64,000 nucleotides of DNA, from positions 186,001 through 250,000 of the forward strand of contig JADDOH010002000.1 in NCBI GenBank assembly GCA_016648135.1, given 5' to 3'. The notes beneath the pieces were generated by a model. The model was not told the DNA's origin. It searched no databases and was given only the letters and a program-made list of their open reading frames with translations. Source of the stretch: Agrypnia vestita. Taxonomy: Eukaryota; Arthropoda; Insecta; Trichoptera; Phryganeidae. Below, one piece after another: positions 44,023-54,983 of this stretch; positions within the stretch are counted from its first letter, which is position 1, and each line of letters begins with the position of its first letter. The position numbers and the translations under genes were made by a program.

Positions 44023-44740
44023 AGCAATATCCTTTATATATCTAATGTCTCCTGGGATAAATATCCAATACTGTGTTCATTGAAAATTTTGTATGTGTGT
44101 GTATGTCTTATACAGAAAAATCATATTAACTTCTGTGTGTCGGTGGTGTAACGTAGGTCTACATGTCATAGAAAATATTAAATATCTACCTTATTTACCA
44201 AAACTAAAACGTCATACGTTTTGTATTCATCGAATAGATATTTTCACACCAAAATGACTAAATTAAATTGTAAATTCGGCCAGTGAGTAAAAGAGATCAG
44301 AATATTTTACGTCACAGTTAAATCGAGTAAGAAAGAGCATGACAATACCACACATTCCAGGTAGGACAGAGATGGCGGTTGCTTGGGTTTCGGTGAAAGA
44401 AAAAACAATATCGAAAGAGCGCTGTAGAGTCGCGTAACACGTGTTAGACAAAGACGGACTGCAGTAGCCACGTCGTTGAATTTAGTTGGTAATGATACGT
44501 CGGCGTGTGCGCACGCAAATTCGATATGCAATTCGATATATAATTTACTAAAATAATGCAAATATGTATGTTTACCTTACATAATTATATAAAGGGACAT
44601 TTAAAAAGTCTTATCTGTATCGTATATATGTATATTTTATCACATATTAAAAACTATGCTGATTTTTAATCAGGTAATGCTGTGTTACACCACCGTTCCC
44701 GAAGGTATTTTATAGCACAAGAGTTAATGAAAAAATATTT
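44023..44740. other. Intergenic, nothing recognised
   Basis: 44,260-44,530 has slightly raised G/C and may be part of a dispersed repeat. Confidence 0.35.
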
Positions 44741-44744
44741 TAGC

Positions 44745-44835
44745 TGCTACCGGAATTTGAACCAATGGACCTCCATTCTATCCGGGGATGAAGCAATCAT
44801 ATAAAAACGTTTAGAACTAGACCATTAGAACAGTA
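44745..44835 (-). repeat. tRNA-derived SINE head
   Basis: Minus strand has an A-box-like taatggtctagttc and, about 45 bp on, a B-box-like ggttcaaattcc. Confidence 0.5.
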
Positions 44836-44839
44836 TCTA

Positions 44840-45915
44840 ATATTTTCCTCTCCAAGTATAGACCACTGCAAAAATACCTAATTCTTCCTAACCCCCTCAA
44901 CTATAGATTTAACTATCAATTTCATTTTTTTTAATGTCATCCAGTGATAAGTAATAGTAAATAAGTTTTTAGCCTGTAAGTTATTTTGTAAAATAATATT
45001 AAGTAATGTATGAAGTGCCCTTTAGGTGAGTACTCACTTATATTATTATAATCATTAAGATTCAGTTGATGAATTTTATTCATAGACTATACCAAATGTT
45101 CGAGCTAACTATAGAAAATAGAAACATAATGAATACTGAAAGTAGGAACGCTTTGTATTTTGTTGCGTAATATTTTTCTTCTTTACGGTTCGCCCTTTGT
45201 CCTTAGATAAAGTGACTCGTTTGTCAAAATGTCTGGTGAGATACTTGCGCGGTCAATTGTTTTATTTAGAAATCAGGACACTCAACTGTACCTTGGATAC
45301 TTACCGTCGTCGGAAGGATCAGTTATAACAGTTACGATCTTGAACTTAGTCCTCATTTCTACATTTTAAATATTAATTAACCGTCGTATACATATATCAA
45401 GTTTCAATCTGAAGTTATTGCTTGTTGAATATCAGCTGATTCACATTACAAGCAAGGCATGAAACATCTTTCTTTAATTTGCCAAAAATAGTTAATGAAG
45501 TTAGGTAGGTTTTGAGTTGCATCTACTCATATAGTACATGATCATAAAACAATATGATTATTTCTGTTTTTCATGTTCATTATAACAGAATGCACCGAAT
45601 GTGGGTTCTGCAAATGTCGAATTCGGCCGAATGTTCGATTTAAATATGTGCCGAAGCCGAAATTAATTGAGAGGCACAACATAGTTCTGGATAGTTAAAG
45701 AATATTATATATTAAAATTGATTATTTTATTTTATTTAAGCATATATATTGTTGATACTTGAAGTGGTTTCTTTTCTAGAGAATAAAAACATGATCCATT
45801 CACACGTTACCTATTTACATATAAATCAAAATTTTTGTCTAGATTTCATTTTAAATTAAATTTCTTTGCACTTTTTCATTTCTTATTTAAATCCTACTTA
45901 TTTAATATTTACCAA
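44840..45915. other. Intergenic, nothing recognised except a decayed repeat
   Basis: Around 45,605-45,660 gaattcggccgaatgttcg belongs with the ttcggta-rich repeat further right. Confidence 0.35.
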
Positions 45916-45929
45916 TGTGAAAGATTAGA

Positions 45930-46109
45930 CGGTTGGATGGATGTTTGTTACTCAATCACACCAGAACAACTGAAAGGATCAGGATGAAATTTGGCACAGA
46001 GATAGATTATCGTCTGGAAAAGCACAAAGAATACTTTTTATCCCAGTAATAGGTTTCTGTGGGATGAAATCGAAGTCTACGCGAACGAAGTCGCTGGCAA
46101 AAGCTAGTT
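45930..46109 (+). mobile_element. Helitron-like 3' end
   Basis: ggatgtttgttactcaatcacacc...ggatgaaatttggcac...gcgaacgaagtcgctggcaaaagctag-t. The end CTAG before T, after a small gcga/tcgc hairpin, fits the Helitron rule (CTRR then T). From memory this repeat is very common in Lepidoptera. Confidence 0.55.
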
Positions 46110-46114
46110 AATTA

Positions 46115-46240
46115 AAAAGCTACCGAAGTTCGGTAGATTTAAACGAAATTCGGCAGAAAACGAAGTTCGGTAAAAGTCGCCGAAGTGTTCGGCTATACCG
46201 AACGTGAAACGAATTTCGGTATAGCCGAACAAATAATTAA
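46115..46240. repeat. ttcggta-rich repeat with a perfect hairpin
   Basis: gttcggctataccgaa, an 11-nt loop, and its exact complement lie at about 46,189-46,231; at least seven more ttcggta-like words surround them. Confidence 0.8.
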
Positions 46241-46612
46241 TTTTGGAGATTAAACACTAAGGCAGTCTCAAAATCTTCAGTCGAATTAATGTTATCAGCA
46301 GAGGGCTAATCGTGCCACGATAGGGTCCCTGTATACAATTAAAATTTAATTAGATAGACACGTATCGTGGCAGGCTGACCACTCGCGTTCGATTGCGGCG
46401 TATTACTGCCGAAGGTTACTTTAATAAGCCTCGCTCCAAAAGTGTCAAAAACACTCGGTCGCGCGGCAAATTGGAAAATGAACAAAAGACGGTCGCGACC
46501 GCCGTCAATCGAATCGCGGGGGAGGAAGCGACGTCCTGACATCGCGCGGCACCTGTCAGACGGCCACCATCTGTCGGGGCTCGGGGCGCGCCTGGGGGTC
46601 CGGGGGGGCGCG

Positions 46613-46682
46613 CTAGTAGGCGACGGGGCCCCACCCCGTGTCCGGGCTGCGGCGGCTCTCCGGCGGCGGCTCGCGCTCCTTG
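46613..46682 (-). CDS. Likely last coding exon of a neighbouring gene
   Basis: After an acceptor TTCATCAG the minus strand encodes KEREPPPESRRSPDTGWGPV, then AY and TAG. Every one of the 23 codons ends in G or C, as in the domain exons of the PH/PDZ gene, and neither other frame does this. The first base completes a split codon (phase 2 in). The upstream exons are not visible and may lie beyond the window. Function unknown. An alternative is a CpG-rich promoter with no coding. Confidence 0.4.
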
Positions 46683-47202
46683 CTGATGAATAATCACGAT
46701 TGTGACAAGCGGGTGACACAACAACACAATACGGACGCCATGTTTACGAAACTGAAAGGGTGACCACATGCACGATATTGCGATGGAAAAACAACCGGTC
46801 CTACTTAAAGTCAATGACGCGGCAGTGGTTCGACATTAGGGGGACTACACATCTCAAATGTATTTGATAAATATAGAATATATTTTTGTTAAATCATATT
46901 ATAGTCCGTCCAACTTATCTGGAGAATAAAGGAGGGCGTCCCAATCGTTGTGGTACTGCCCATAGTCTAAAAATTATCTCATTTGTAGGGAATTTCTGGC
47001 AAATTCGTTTTTTCTTAAACAAGTTATTAAGCAGTATACGACACGATAAAAAAAAACAAAAAATGTAAACTAACGTACAAATAAATTTATCAAAATAAAT
47101 ATTCGTAAAATACACAACGCAACAAAATGGCGTTTTTTTCAAAATCAAAGAAAAATACAATTTTCAGGAAAAAAAAACAAAGAGTAATAATTCTTTTAGG
47201 TC

Positions 47203-47381
47203 GGCGCCACATTACGCAAATCTTCCGCCGCGTCTTTTCTGTTGCGCCAAATCGGCAAAGCAAATAGATCGACCAATCATTCGCGTAATGTGTTTAATAA
47301 GCGCATATTGTATGGAAAGAAATGTAGCGATGTTCCACGACAGAAGAGACGCGGCGGAAGATCCACGCAGTGTGGCGCCGG
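47203..47381. mobile_element. Miniature inverted-repeat element
   Basis: ggcgccacattacgcaaatc and gatccacgcagtgtggcgcc are inverted, with cttccgccgcgtcttttctg / cagaagagacgcggcggaag just inside. Confidence 0.85.
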
Positions 47382-47454
47382 TTTTATTCGGTGTCTCATA
47401 CCTAATGATCATGACCACCATGTTTAACTCAGTAACACCTAAGGATATCAATCG

Positions 47455-47607
47455 GTTTAGGGCCGTTGTATCAACTTGGTTTATAGTAATCTTTCGTTCA
47501 AAGCATAGATATTTTGCATTTTCCACCGATCAAACAACTCGATCTCGTAAAAATCTATGCTTTAAATGAACTATTGCTATAAAGTAAGTTGATGCAACCA
47601 GTCTTTA
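47455..47607. mobile_element. Miniature inverted-repeat element, family A copy 2
   Basis: tagggccgttgtatcaactt at the left, aagttgatgcaaccagtctt at the right, with aaagcatagat / atctatgcttt inside. Confidence 0.75.
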
Positions 47608-47745
47608 ATGTGCATAAATAAAAAAGTTTATTTTGAAAAAAGATGTTTATACAAATGAACTCGTTAATGAATTATGTAATAAAAGTATAAATAATAAAAA
47701 TTCTATGTAAAAAATTATCGAATAAAATATGTTCTAAAACTTTTC

Positions 47746-48085
47746 TCATCTTACGGCTTCTAAATCAATTTTTCCACTTATCCTTGTTCTTTTTTTTCCG
47801 GGTGTAGATATTTTAATGCCCATTTCCACGGCCGCTTTACCTTCTTTAACTATTTTGTAAATTGCCGATTCAGAAAACCTGAAGAAATTGTATAATAGTA
47901 AAATAAAAAACTAAGTATGGGAAAATCATTATAACTGCATGGCAGCACTAACCTGAAGTGGCGGCAATAAGTCTATGAACAAAATCAAACGGTATAATTG
48001 AGGCTTTCAGACGTTGTTCCTCTTCAAAAAACGTGTGCATTTTCAAGATTATTTCCCGAACACCGCTTTTAATGGTTTTTGGCAT
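47746..48085 (-). pseudogene. N-terminal part of an IS630/Tc1-like (DDE_3-type) transposase, two exons
   Basis: Exon 1 (48085-47953) reads MPKTIKSGVREIILKMHTFF, then EEEQRLKASIIPFDFVHRLI; a donor GTTAGT follows. Exon 2 (47878-47746) reads FSESAIYKIVKEGKAAVEMG, then IKISTPGKKRTRISGKIDLE and a stop. This is the helix-turn-helix part of insect transposases that have a DDE catalytic domain further on. The catalytic domain is missing and the junction needs one extra base to stay in frame. A shorter relic with MPKTIK starts on the minus strand at about 52,844. In both places a family A miniature element lies next to it. Confidence 0.6.
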
Positions 48086-48169
48086 GGTGACAATCTAAAA
48101 TTTTCTTAAAAAACTATCGAAACAGTCGTGAACCCCTCTGTAAACAAAGGCTGTCAAAGGTCTGTCAGC

Positions 48170-49780
48170 TAGGGATGGGCGTTGAATGGACGGACTAGTT
48201 GAAATCAACCGTTGACGTTGCATCGACGCGTCGACCGTTTACGTTTATCGCATGGACTAGTTGAATTCGTAGACGGTGGACAGCGGACGCCGTGGTCGGT
48301 GGACGATTCGAGATTACAAAGCAACGAGCGAGAGCAAGACAAAACGTCTCCGTTTATTTCTCTCTCATCTCTCGCTGTCGACTTGTAGATGCCATAAACG
48401 TCATAGACGGCTCGACGGGTAATTTCATTTCAACTCTAAAGTACACTACCATAGAGTGCAGATCTGTGTACACGAACTATGACTAGAGATTTGAAATTTG
48501 AATACATGCGTAGGGCGAGATAGGCTTAATAAGCTATTATTTATTATATTTTTACTTGATTTTTTGTGATGTCACGTGCGACGATTCGGTGAATTCCTAA
48601 TTTTACGCTGTATAAAATAAAACAATTCTGTTTAATTATTTTATTTTTATTGAACTATTATTAATTAACAGGCCGGCTAGATATTTTTCTAAAATCAATA
48701 TTTTATTCGATCGATCTCGACTTCTTATATTTACCTGAAAAGGGATGCTAAAATTTAATTATTGTGTTATTTCCTTACTTTTCAACTTTAGCATATAAAT
48801 GATAAACAAACTTGTAGGGAATAAAATTTTCTATACCTAACTATGGTCTTTATTCAGGAGTCCAACATTAATTATTATATATGTAATATAATCTTGAATT
48901 CAGGTTTAATTAATTTTTATTGAAAATTCCCTATTTTCAACTTTATAGATAAAAAATAAATCTATTATAATTTTGTTTACATCACTTTTTATTGGTTTTT
49001 TACATGTTTCGGGAACAATGTTCCTTTTCTCAGATTGAGCCTTAAACTAAAGTTGACAAATAATACAGATATATTTATTTATTAATAATGTCACCACAAA
49101 GTGAAAGCCTGTCTTTGAAAGATGTATTCTTCAATAAATTTCTATATAACATCTCAAATGTAAAGTATTTTTAAATTATGTATTTATTTATAAATTTATA
49201 GATAATAAATAAATGTAAAGTATTTTTTTACCGCACCTCATGACTGGTGCCTTTATTACGCAAAATCATTGTTTCCTTCCATTTTATTTACTCACATTTT
49301 AATGCTTATACCCAACACTTTCACTACTTATATATGTAGTTTATATTTATATTTTACTGCTAACACCTGATATTGCTGTGAATTCCTACTTCTTTCTTTG
49401 TTATATATAGAAAGAAGTATATAAAACAATATGTAAAAGCCTATAATGTGCGTAAACAAATAAATAATAAAATATTTCTTTTTACATATAAGCACAAATA
49501 GCGGTTTTACTTTCCCCGAAACTATATTCCTTCGAACTTCTTTAAATTTTAAAAATTAACGTCATAAAAATAGCCAACTGTTGAGCCGTCGAGAAGCGTC
49601 GCGTTGAACCGTAGACAGTTGACCATCGTCCCGATGTTTAGGTAGAACGTCCGCGACGTCCGCGTAACGAAGTTGACGCGTCAACTAGTTGACGAATTCA
49701 ACTAGTTGATCGTCTCGTCGATGGATGGACGTGGACGGTCTCGTTTCGTCGACGGTAAATACGTCGACGACCCATCCCTA
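48170..49780 (-). mobile_element. hAT-like non-autonomous DNA transposon, copy 2
   Basis: 1,611 bp, near-identical to 5,014-6,621 but in the opposite orientation. Ends TAGGGATGGG and CCCATCCCTA. The flanking 8-mers are ctgtcagc and ccccatag, so there is no target duplication. Confidence 0.85.
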
Positions 49781-49784
49781 CCCC

Positions 49785-50000
49785 ATAGTAATAGGATCGT
49801 GCGGGCGCCGTGCGGGTCTATTTTCTAGCGGTTAGATTGCGGGCACCGCAGCGGTTGACTAACCGCACGGTTGTGTGTGAACGATCACATACAAACCTAG
49901 GTAAATGAGACCCGCACGGATCTCATGCGATTCTGAAACGGCACGGTTCCCGCTGTGTCTGAACAAGCGCTAAACGAAAATTAACTTCACTACCGCACCC
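49785..50000. repeat. G/C-rich repeat next to hAT copy 2
   Basis: gtgcgggcgccgtgcgggtc, gcgggcaccgcagcgg, gaccgcacgg and agacccgcacgg words face each other in both orientations; probably part of a miniature element. Confidence 0.45.
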
Positions 50001-50004
50001 TAAC

Positions 50005-50265
50005 TAGTTGATATAATTTATATTCCCATATACTCCCATACTTCTTTCCTTTACCCTAATCCTACATCCCACATCGCCCTTCCCCCCCCCACCCCCCTTA
50101 TAGGTATATAATGAAACTATAAATTGTCATAATGTCACACTTTGCTAATATCATTAATAATTAATCTTAAATGGAAAGTTTATAATTGGCATGATTTACT
50201 ATTTTTTATCTCGGGACCTCGGTCAAATTTGCGTTTTAATGAAGTATAATGTTTTGAAAATGTTC
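50005..50265. other. Intergenic, nothing recognised
   Basis: Contains a C-rich patch at 50,081-50,097. Confidence 0.4.
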
Positions 50266-50270
50266 TATAT

Positions 50271-50825
50271 TTTTACTCTCTTTATATTAACTCGTGGCGT
50301 CTGCTTGCTTGCTTGCCGACTTACCGTCGAATAAACTTTGGATCGATTTTTGACCCTTTTCCCGTGATCCAATCGAGCTGAAACTTTACAAGCAGATTCG
50401 TGGCGACGATCAAGAAGATCTATCAATTTTTCGTTAAAAAATTAATAATTATAGTATAATTTCGGATTTTTAGAAATTTTAACGGTTTTTACAGATTGGA
50501 ATCATTACCAAAGTTTGATTGCTAGCAACGGCGGCCCGATAACGTCGCGGAATATTTTCTAAATTTGAATTACTCCGTCGGTATACATAATAGGTACTTC
50601 ACTACGAGTGTCGAAAATCTAAATTGACTGACAAATGTTTTTAGAATTTAATCTTCAAAGCATGAAGTTTCTTATCAAAGCTCAAAACATCTGACATTTT
50701 AGAAATATATTAAATTACTGTAAGGTTAGTGTTATGTTATATGTTTTAATTAGTCTTTAATTGTTGTTATATTTTACAAAGAAAGGGAGTATAATAAAAA
50801 CTTGTTTTTTATGGGTTAGTTTTTT
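50271..50825. repeat. Internal fragment of the element at 54,984-56,295
   Basis: ttatattaactcgtggcgtc ... ccgatccaatcgagctgaaac-type words ... acaaagaaagggagtat line up with 55,045-55,885 in the same order, minus the family A insertion. Confidence 0.8.
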
Positions 50826-51002
50826 AATTACATTTCTTATACAATGCGAACCAGATTCTACTAAATTTGTCATTTTATATGAAACCATTTTGACGTCTCC
50901 TCACACGTATCCGACACTCGAAAAACTTTTTTTTTCTACTTTTGACTATCTTATACTAGGTACCTACACATTATCATTTAATTTTCTTTTGGTGTTGTAT
51001 TC

Positions 51003-51115
51003 TTTGGGATATTTATGATTATTACAAAAATTGGGATATTTATGATGATCACAAAAATTGGGATATTTATGAGGATTACAAAAATTGGGATATTTATGAG
51101 GATTACAAAAAATAC
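51003..51115. repeat. 27-bp tandem repeat, about 4 units
   Basis: gggatatttatgaggattac plus aaaaatt repeats at exact 27-bp spacing (51,006, 51,033, 51,060). On the minus strand it reads as a 9-residue repeat (NPHKYPNFC). Confidence 0.95.
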
Positions 51116-51189
51116 CAGTATGCGGGGTATAAAAGCAAAGACAAGCTATAAGCAAAAAAATTAAAAAAGTTTTGAATGCAGTCACCGAA

Positions 51190-51930
51190 GATTACTAATT
51201 TAAAATATACTGAATTCTAGATTTGATATATCTATCCCTTCAAAAATTATGTTTCCTATAAAATCTTCCTTTAAAATCTTTTAAAGATTTATATATTTCT
51301 ATTACATAATTAGTAAATGGTATAATACATGTTTACAAAATCTTCGTAGCAAATCGACCCACATCACCTTTTGCGTAGTATCTACATACCTAGTAATAAT
51401 GTGATAAAGTTAGCAAAAATTCTAGAAGGAAAATTATAATGTAAATAAACACCAATTTATTGTTCGAGCACCATATAGCGTGCGTGCTAAAAAACAAATA
51501 ATAAGTAGCAAAATCTTACGCTAACCATCAAGCCATTTTACCACAGGGGTAGGCAGATAGGATAGAACGACATATTCTTCTATGTTGGCACATCACTTTT
51601 GTTTCAGCTACATTCATATCTCTTCTCATGCATGCTCTACGGTTGTTGAGGCTTTTAACAGCGCCATCCTCCAATACTTGTAGTATCTGATAATGCCAGG
51701 TCTTTCTCGGACGCCCTCTACTCCTGATGCCTTCGAGCTAATAATTTCTATATTCTCATCAACTAGATCAACGAATCGTCATAAAAATGTTGCCAGTTAC
51801 GAGCATACGAGGAAATTACAAACAAAAGCGCCACTATACATTTGACGAGAATACAGTGCGACGTGTTTGAATATGGTCTAAAGAGTGAGAAAGTGTGTAA
51901 TATAATATGTGACACAGCTAGAATGCGACC
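51190..51930. other. Intergenic with a LINE-tail-like segment
   Basis: 51,550-51,730 resembles 11,450-11,640 and 53,855-54,020. Nothing else recognised. Confidence 0.35.
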
Positions 51931-51932
51931 AC

Positions 51933-52343
51933 TATAAATTGGCGTGCGAGGGAGGGCGTCCCTGTCGCCTAACAGAAGTTGCCAGGGTGTAAATTTATTA
52001 CACAATACATAATGTACAGAATGTCCGGTGACCGGTGTCGTAGCCTTTGACAGAAATTTGGTCGGGCAGCACTAAAGAAACCAAGCCGTAATGGCGGCCG
52101 TTTTATCTGTCAAACTGTCAGACGGTAATATCGGTCCATTATTTGCTTTTTCAGCCTCGCAAAACTTTAATACTTCATTGGCAATTGTTCTTGTACCATC
52201 CCGGACTGTTTAGGATGTTTTGGACATAATAATTCAGTGTATATTGGTAATCAAGATGTCACAGCTCCCGAGCAAATACAAAATTGAACTGAATGACAGG
52301 GGCGGGGCGGGTTTTAGTTCCAAAGTCGCCGCACGCCAAGTTA
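51933..52343 (+). mobile_element. Miniature inverted-repeat element, family D copy 2
   Basis: Starts tataaattggcgtgcgaggg, ends cgccgcacgccaagtta. Confidence 0.7.
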
Positions 52344-52363
52344 TTGTGGTCAAGCAATAGTCC

Positions 52364-52475
52364 ACAATATTTACGCATTAAAGTTTGCCATTTTTTACAA
52401 TATTTCCGACTTATTTTTTGCAAAACGTTGAAATATCATTAGAGTAACTTATATTGATTCTGAAAAAAAATTCGT
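52364..52475. repeat. Fragment of family C
   Basis: aaagtttgccattttttaca ... ccgacttattttttgcaaaacgtt matches the inner part of family C. Confidence 0.65.
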
Positions 52476-52670
52476 GCGTGTACTCATGTACGCGCGGTAG
52501 AAGTTTTACTTAAAAAATAAAATAAGTATCTACCCATTTTAATGTTTTATCGATGTTCGGCCTAAAACGATTCCGTATTCAAAATTTTCGAAACTATACA
52601 ACTTTGACAGCCGCATTGAAAGTCGGATGAATGAATTTTTTTTTTGAAAACGAATATCTGACATTTACGG

Positions 52671-52910
52671 GCCGGTTGCATCAACTCGGTTCATAGTAAT
52701 ATTTCGTTAAAGTTTAAAGCACAGATTTTTCCGTTTTTCACCAATCAAACAACCCGTTGCCGTAAAAATCTGTGCTTTAAACGAACTTTCACGTTTTTGC
52801 GATAAATAATTTCTCAAATATCACATTTAATCGTTTTCGGCATGGTGAAAAACAAAATTTTTCTTAAAAAACGGTTGAAACATTCGTGAACTCGCATGTA
52901 CACACAATCT
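52671..52910. mobile_element. Family A copy 3, truncated, next to a transposase relic
   Basis: gggccggttgcatcaactcg ... aaagcacagatttttccg / cgtaaaaatctgtgcttt, then at about 52,844 a minus-strand MPKTIK start that soon meets a stop. Confidence 0.6.
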
Positions 52911-53113
52911 GACGCAGAGACAAGAATTCAATACGGCGTCGTTAGTTCTGGTATCGCATTTCCGTTACATGCGGCGTGCGCAACTTCCGTTACAATAAAA
53001 AAAATATCCTGAATGCGCCAAAAGAAACCTCAAAAAATGTTAGCTCCTCTAAGAAATCTTTATCAAACAAATAATTAATTAATTAAAATATTTATGCAAA
53101 TATTGAAACATGG

Positions 53114-53155
53114 AATCGATACCACAAATTAAGTACTTAATTTGTGGTATCGATT
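53114..53155. repeat. Perfect 42-bp palindrome
   Basis: Arms of 21 bp (aatcgataccacaaattaag plus t, and its exact complement) with no loop, at the 5' truncation point of the LINE fragment that follows. Confidence 0.97.
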
Positions 53156-53803
53156 TATTCTATTCTTGGTCCACTACTGTATATTATTTATGTAAATACT
53201 ATGTCTAAAATCTTTAAGTATGCTAAGCATTTTGTGTATGCTGATGATACTGCTCTTGTGATCTCCTACAAGGATGTAAGATGGGTGGAAAATTGTATGC
53301 AAGAAGATTATAATGCTTTACTTAAATGGTCTCATGATATAGGTTTAATTATTAATGCAAAAAAAAACTAAAGTCATGCATGTAAGGTCACCTCATATAA
53401 CTGTGACTAATCAAATAAATATTATTTCCCATAATTTTGATTGCTTGCATTCCGGAATTAATGCATCGTGTAATTGTGAAAAAATTGAATTAGTTAATGA
53501 ATACGTATATCTTGGTATTACCATAAATACATTTTTCAAATGGGATATTCAGGTAAATAAGGTATGTAAGAGGTTGAGAAATGTATTGGGATGTATGCAC
53601 AAGATTAAATACTATGTTCCGATACAGACTATGAAAACTATATATCAATCTTTAGCGGAATCGGTAATAAGGTATGGAATAACTAGCTGGGGTCTAACTT
53701 GCAAAACTAATATTAGAAAAATCCAAAATATTCAAAATTCGGCAATAAAATTAATAAATAAAGAAAGTGCTACTAAAGATATACGGGAACTCTTCATTTA
53801 ATA
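53144..53803 (+). pseudogene. LINE reverse transcriptase, 5'-truncated, one frameshift
   Basis: Reads SILGPLLYIIYVNTM, then HFVYADDTALVISY with the catalytic YADD motif, then LLKWSHDIGLIINAKK. After a run of nine A at about 53,359-53,367 the frame shifts by one and continues TKVMHVRSP, then VNEYVYLGITINTFFKWDIQ, then ESVIRYGITSWGLTCKTNIR and IQNIQNSAIKLI. A long A run (53,808-53,822) closes it, as in a reverse-transcribed insert. These are the palm and thumb of a non-LTR reverse transcriptase; the endonuclease and N-terminal parts are missing. The frame otherwise has no stops over 210 codons, so it is fairly young. Confidence 0.85.
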
Positions 53804-53854
53804 AATTAAAAAAAAAAAAAAACTACTTACTTACAATCACACTCACCCGGGGGG

Positions 53855-54025
53855 ACAAGCAGAAAGAATAGATCGACACCCTCTTTGGTTCTGACAACCC
53901 AACTCTCGCTTCATCCAAGTTCACACTCTTCTCATGCAAGCTCGTCGATAGTTCTGCCAGGATCATCTTCCAGTAACCGGTTTACCTGGTTATGTCGAGA
54001 CTTCCGCAGGCGTCCTCTAGAGTTC
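53855..54025 (+). repeat. LINE-tail-like segment
   Basis: ctctttggttctgacaaccc...cttccgcaggcgtcctctag, similar to 11,450-11,640 and 51,550-51,730. Confidence 0.4.
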
Positions 54026-54031
54026 CACCAG

Positions 54032-54482
54032 TATAAATTGGCGTGCGAGGGAGGACGTCCCTGTCGCGAAACAGAAGTTGCCAGGGTGTAATTATGTGTT
54101 TATTACACAATACATAATATACAGAGTGTCCGGTACATTGACAAATATATTTTATGATATTATAATAGAAATTTGATCGGGCAACACTAAAGAAACAAAC
54201 CAGTGATGGCGGCCGCTCTACCTAGAGTCCTGTCAAACGGTAACGTTGGTCCATTATTTGCTTTTTCAGCTTCGCAAAACTTAAAAACTACATTGGCAAT
54301 TGTTCTTGCACCATCCCGGACTGTTTAGGATGTTTTGGACATAATAATTCAGTGTATATTGGTAATCAAGGTGTCACAGCTCACGCGCAAATACGAGATT
54401 GTACTGAATGACAGGGCGAGGGGTTACCGCCGGGTTCGGGCGGGGCAGGTTTTAGTTCCAAAGTCGCCGCACGCCAATTTAC
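54032..54482 (+). mobile_element. Miniature inverted-repeat element, family D copy 3
   Basis: tataaattggcgtgcg at the left and cgcacgccaattta at the right form 14-bp inverted ends. Confidence 0.75.
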
Positions 54483-54497
54483 GTTGGTCAAGCTCTA

Positions 54498-54840
54498 TAC
54501 AGGGTTAATTGGAAAACATCAATAACCTCGCAGGACTATATTTCTACCCTGATTATGAGTCGAAAATGTCCAAGCGGCCATGACCTAATATCAATAGTTA
54601 TGGAGATATGTGACATCTAATTTTGTATTTTTTTTTCAATATTTCTGACTTATTTTTTGTAAAACATTGGACTATCATTACATCATAACTTGTATCGAAT
54701 ATGAAAGAAATCATTCTCTTTAAGTCAATCAGCCTTCGAATTCCAATTGGAATTTCTGCAATGTTTTTATCATTTTATATAACTTGTACTGAAACGAATG
54801 AATTTTTCGTAATCGATATAAATTACTGAAACGATCGTTC
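54498..54840. mobile_element. Palindromic miniature element, family C, truncated copy
   Basis: tacagggttaattggaaaac...ggactatatttctaccctga...; the right terminal arm is lost. Confidence 0.7.
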
Positions 54841-54983
54841 GAAGAGGAAGTCAAGTATTATCAAGGAAGTAGTAATGTGTATTTTTACATTTCTATACTT
54901 TTTGCTTTAATATTGTTTTAATAATACGTATTTTTTTATGTGTGCTAAAAATGTATAAATTCTAACACGTGCACGTAACCATA

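Noticed and set aside
46442..46693. An 83-codon plus-strand gene
   Set aside because: Low-complexity Arg/Ala composition from a CpG-rich patch; the minus-strand frame at 46,613-46,682 explains the codon pattern better.
5014..49780. A past inversion between the two hAT copies
   Set aside because: Copy 1 still has matching 8-bp flanks on both sides; a crossover between the copies would have separated them.
50964..51185. A 73-codon secreted-peptide gene on the minus strand
   Set aside because: The first codon is GTG, and the related copy at 62,395 has GTG there too. Without an ATG exon it cannot be listed as a gene; kept as a finding.
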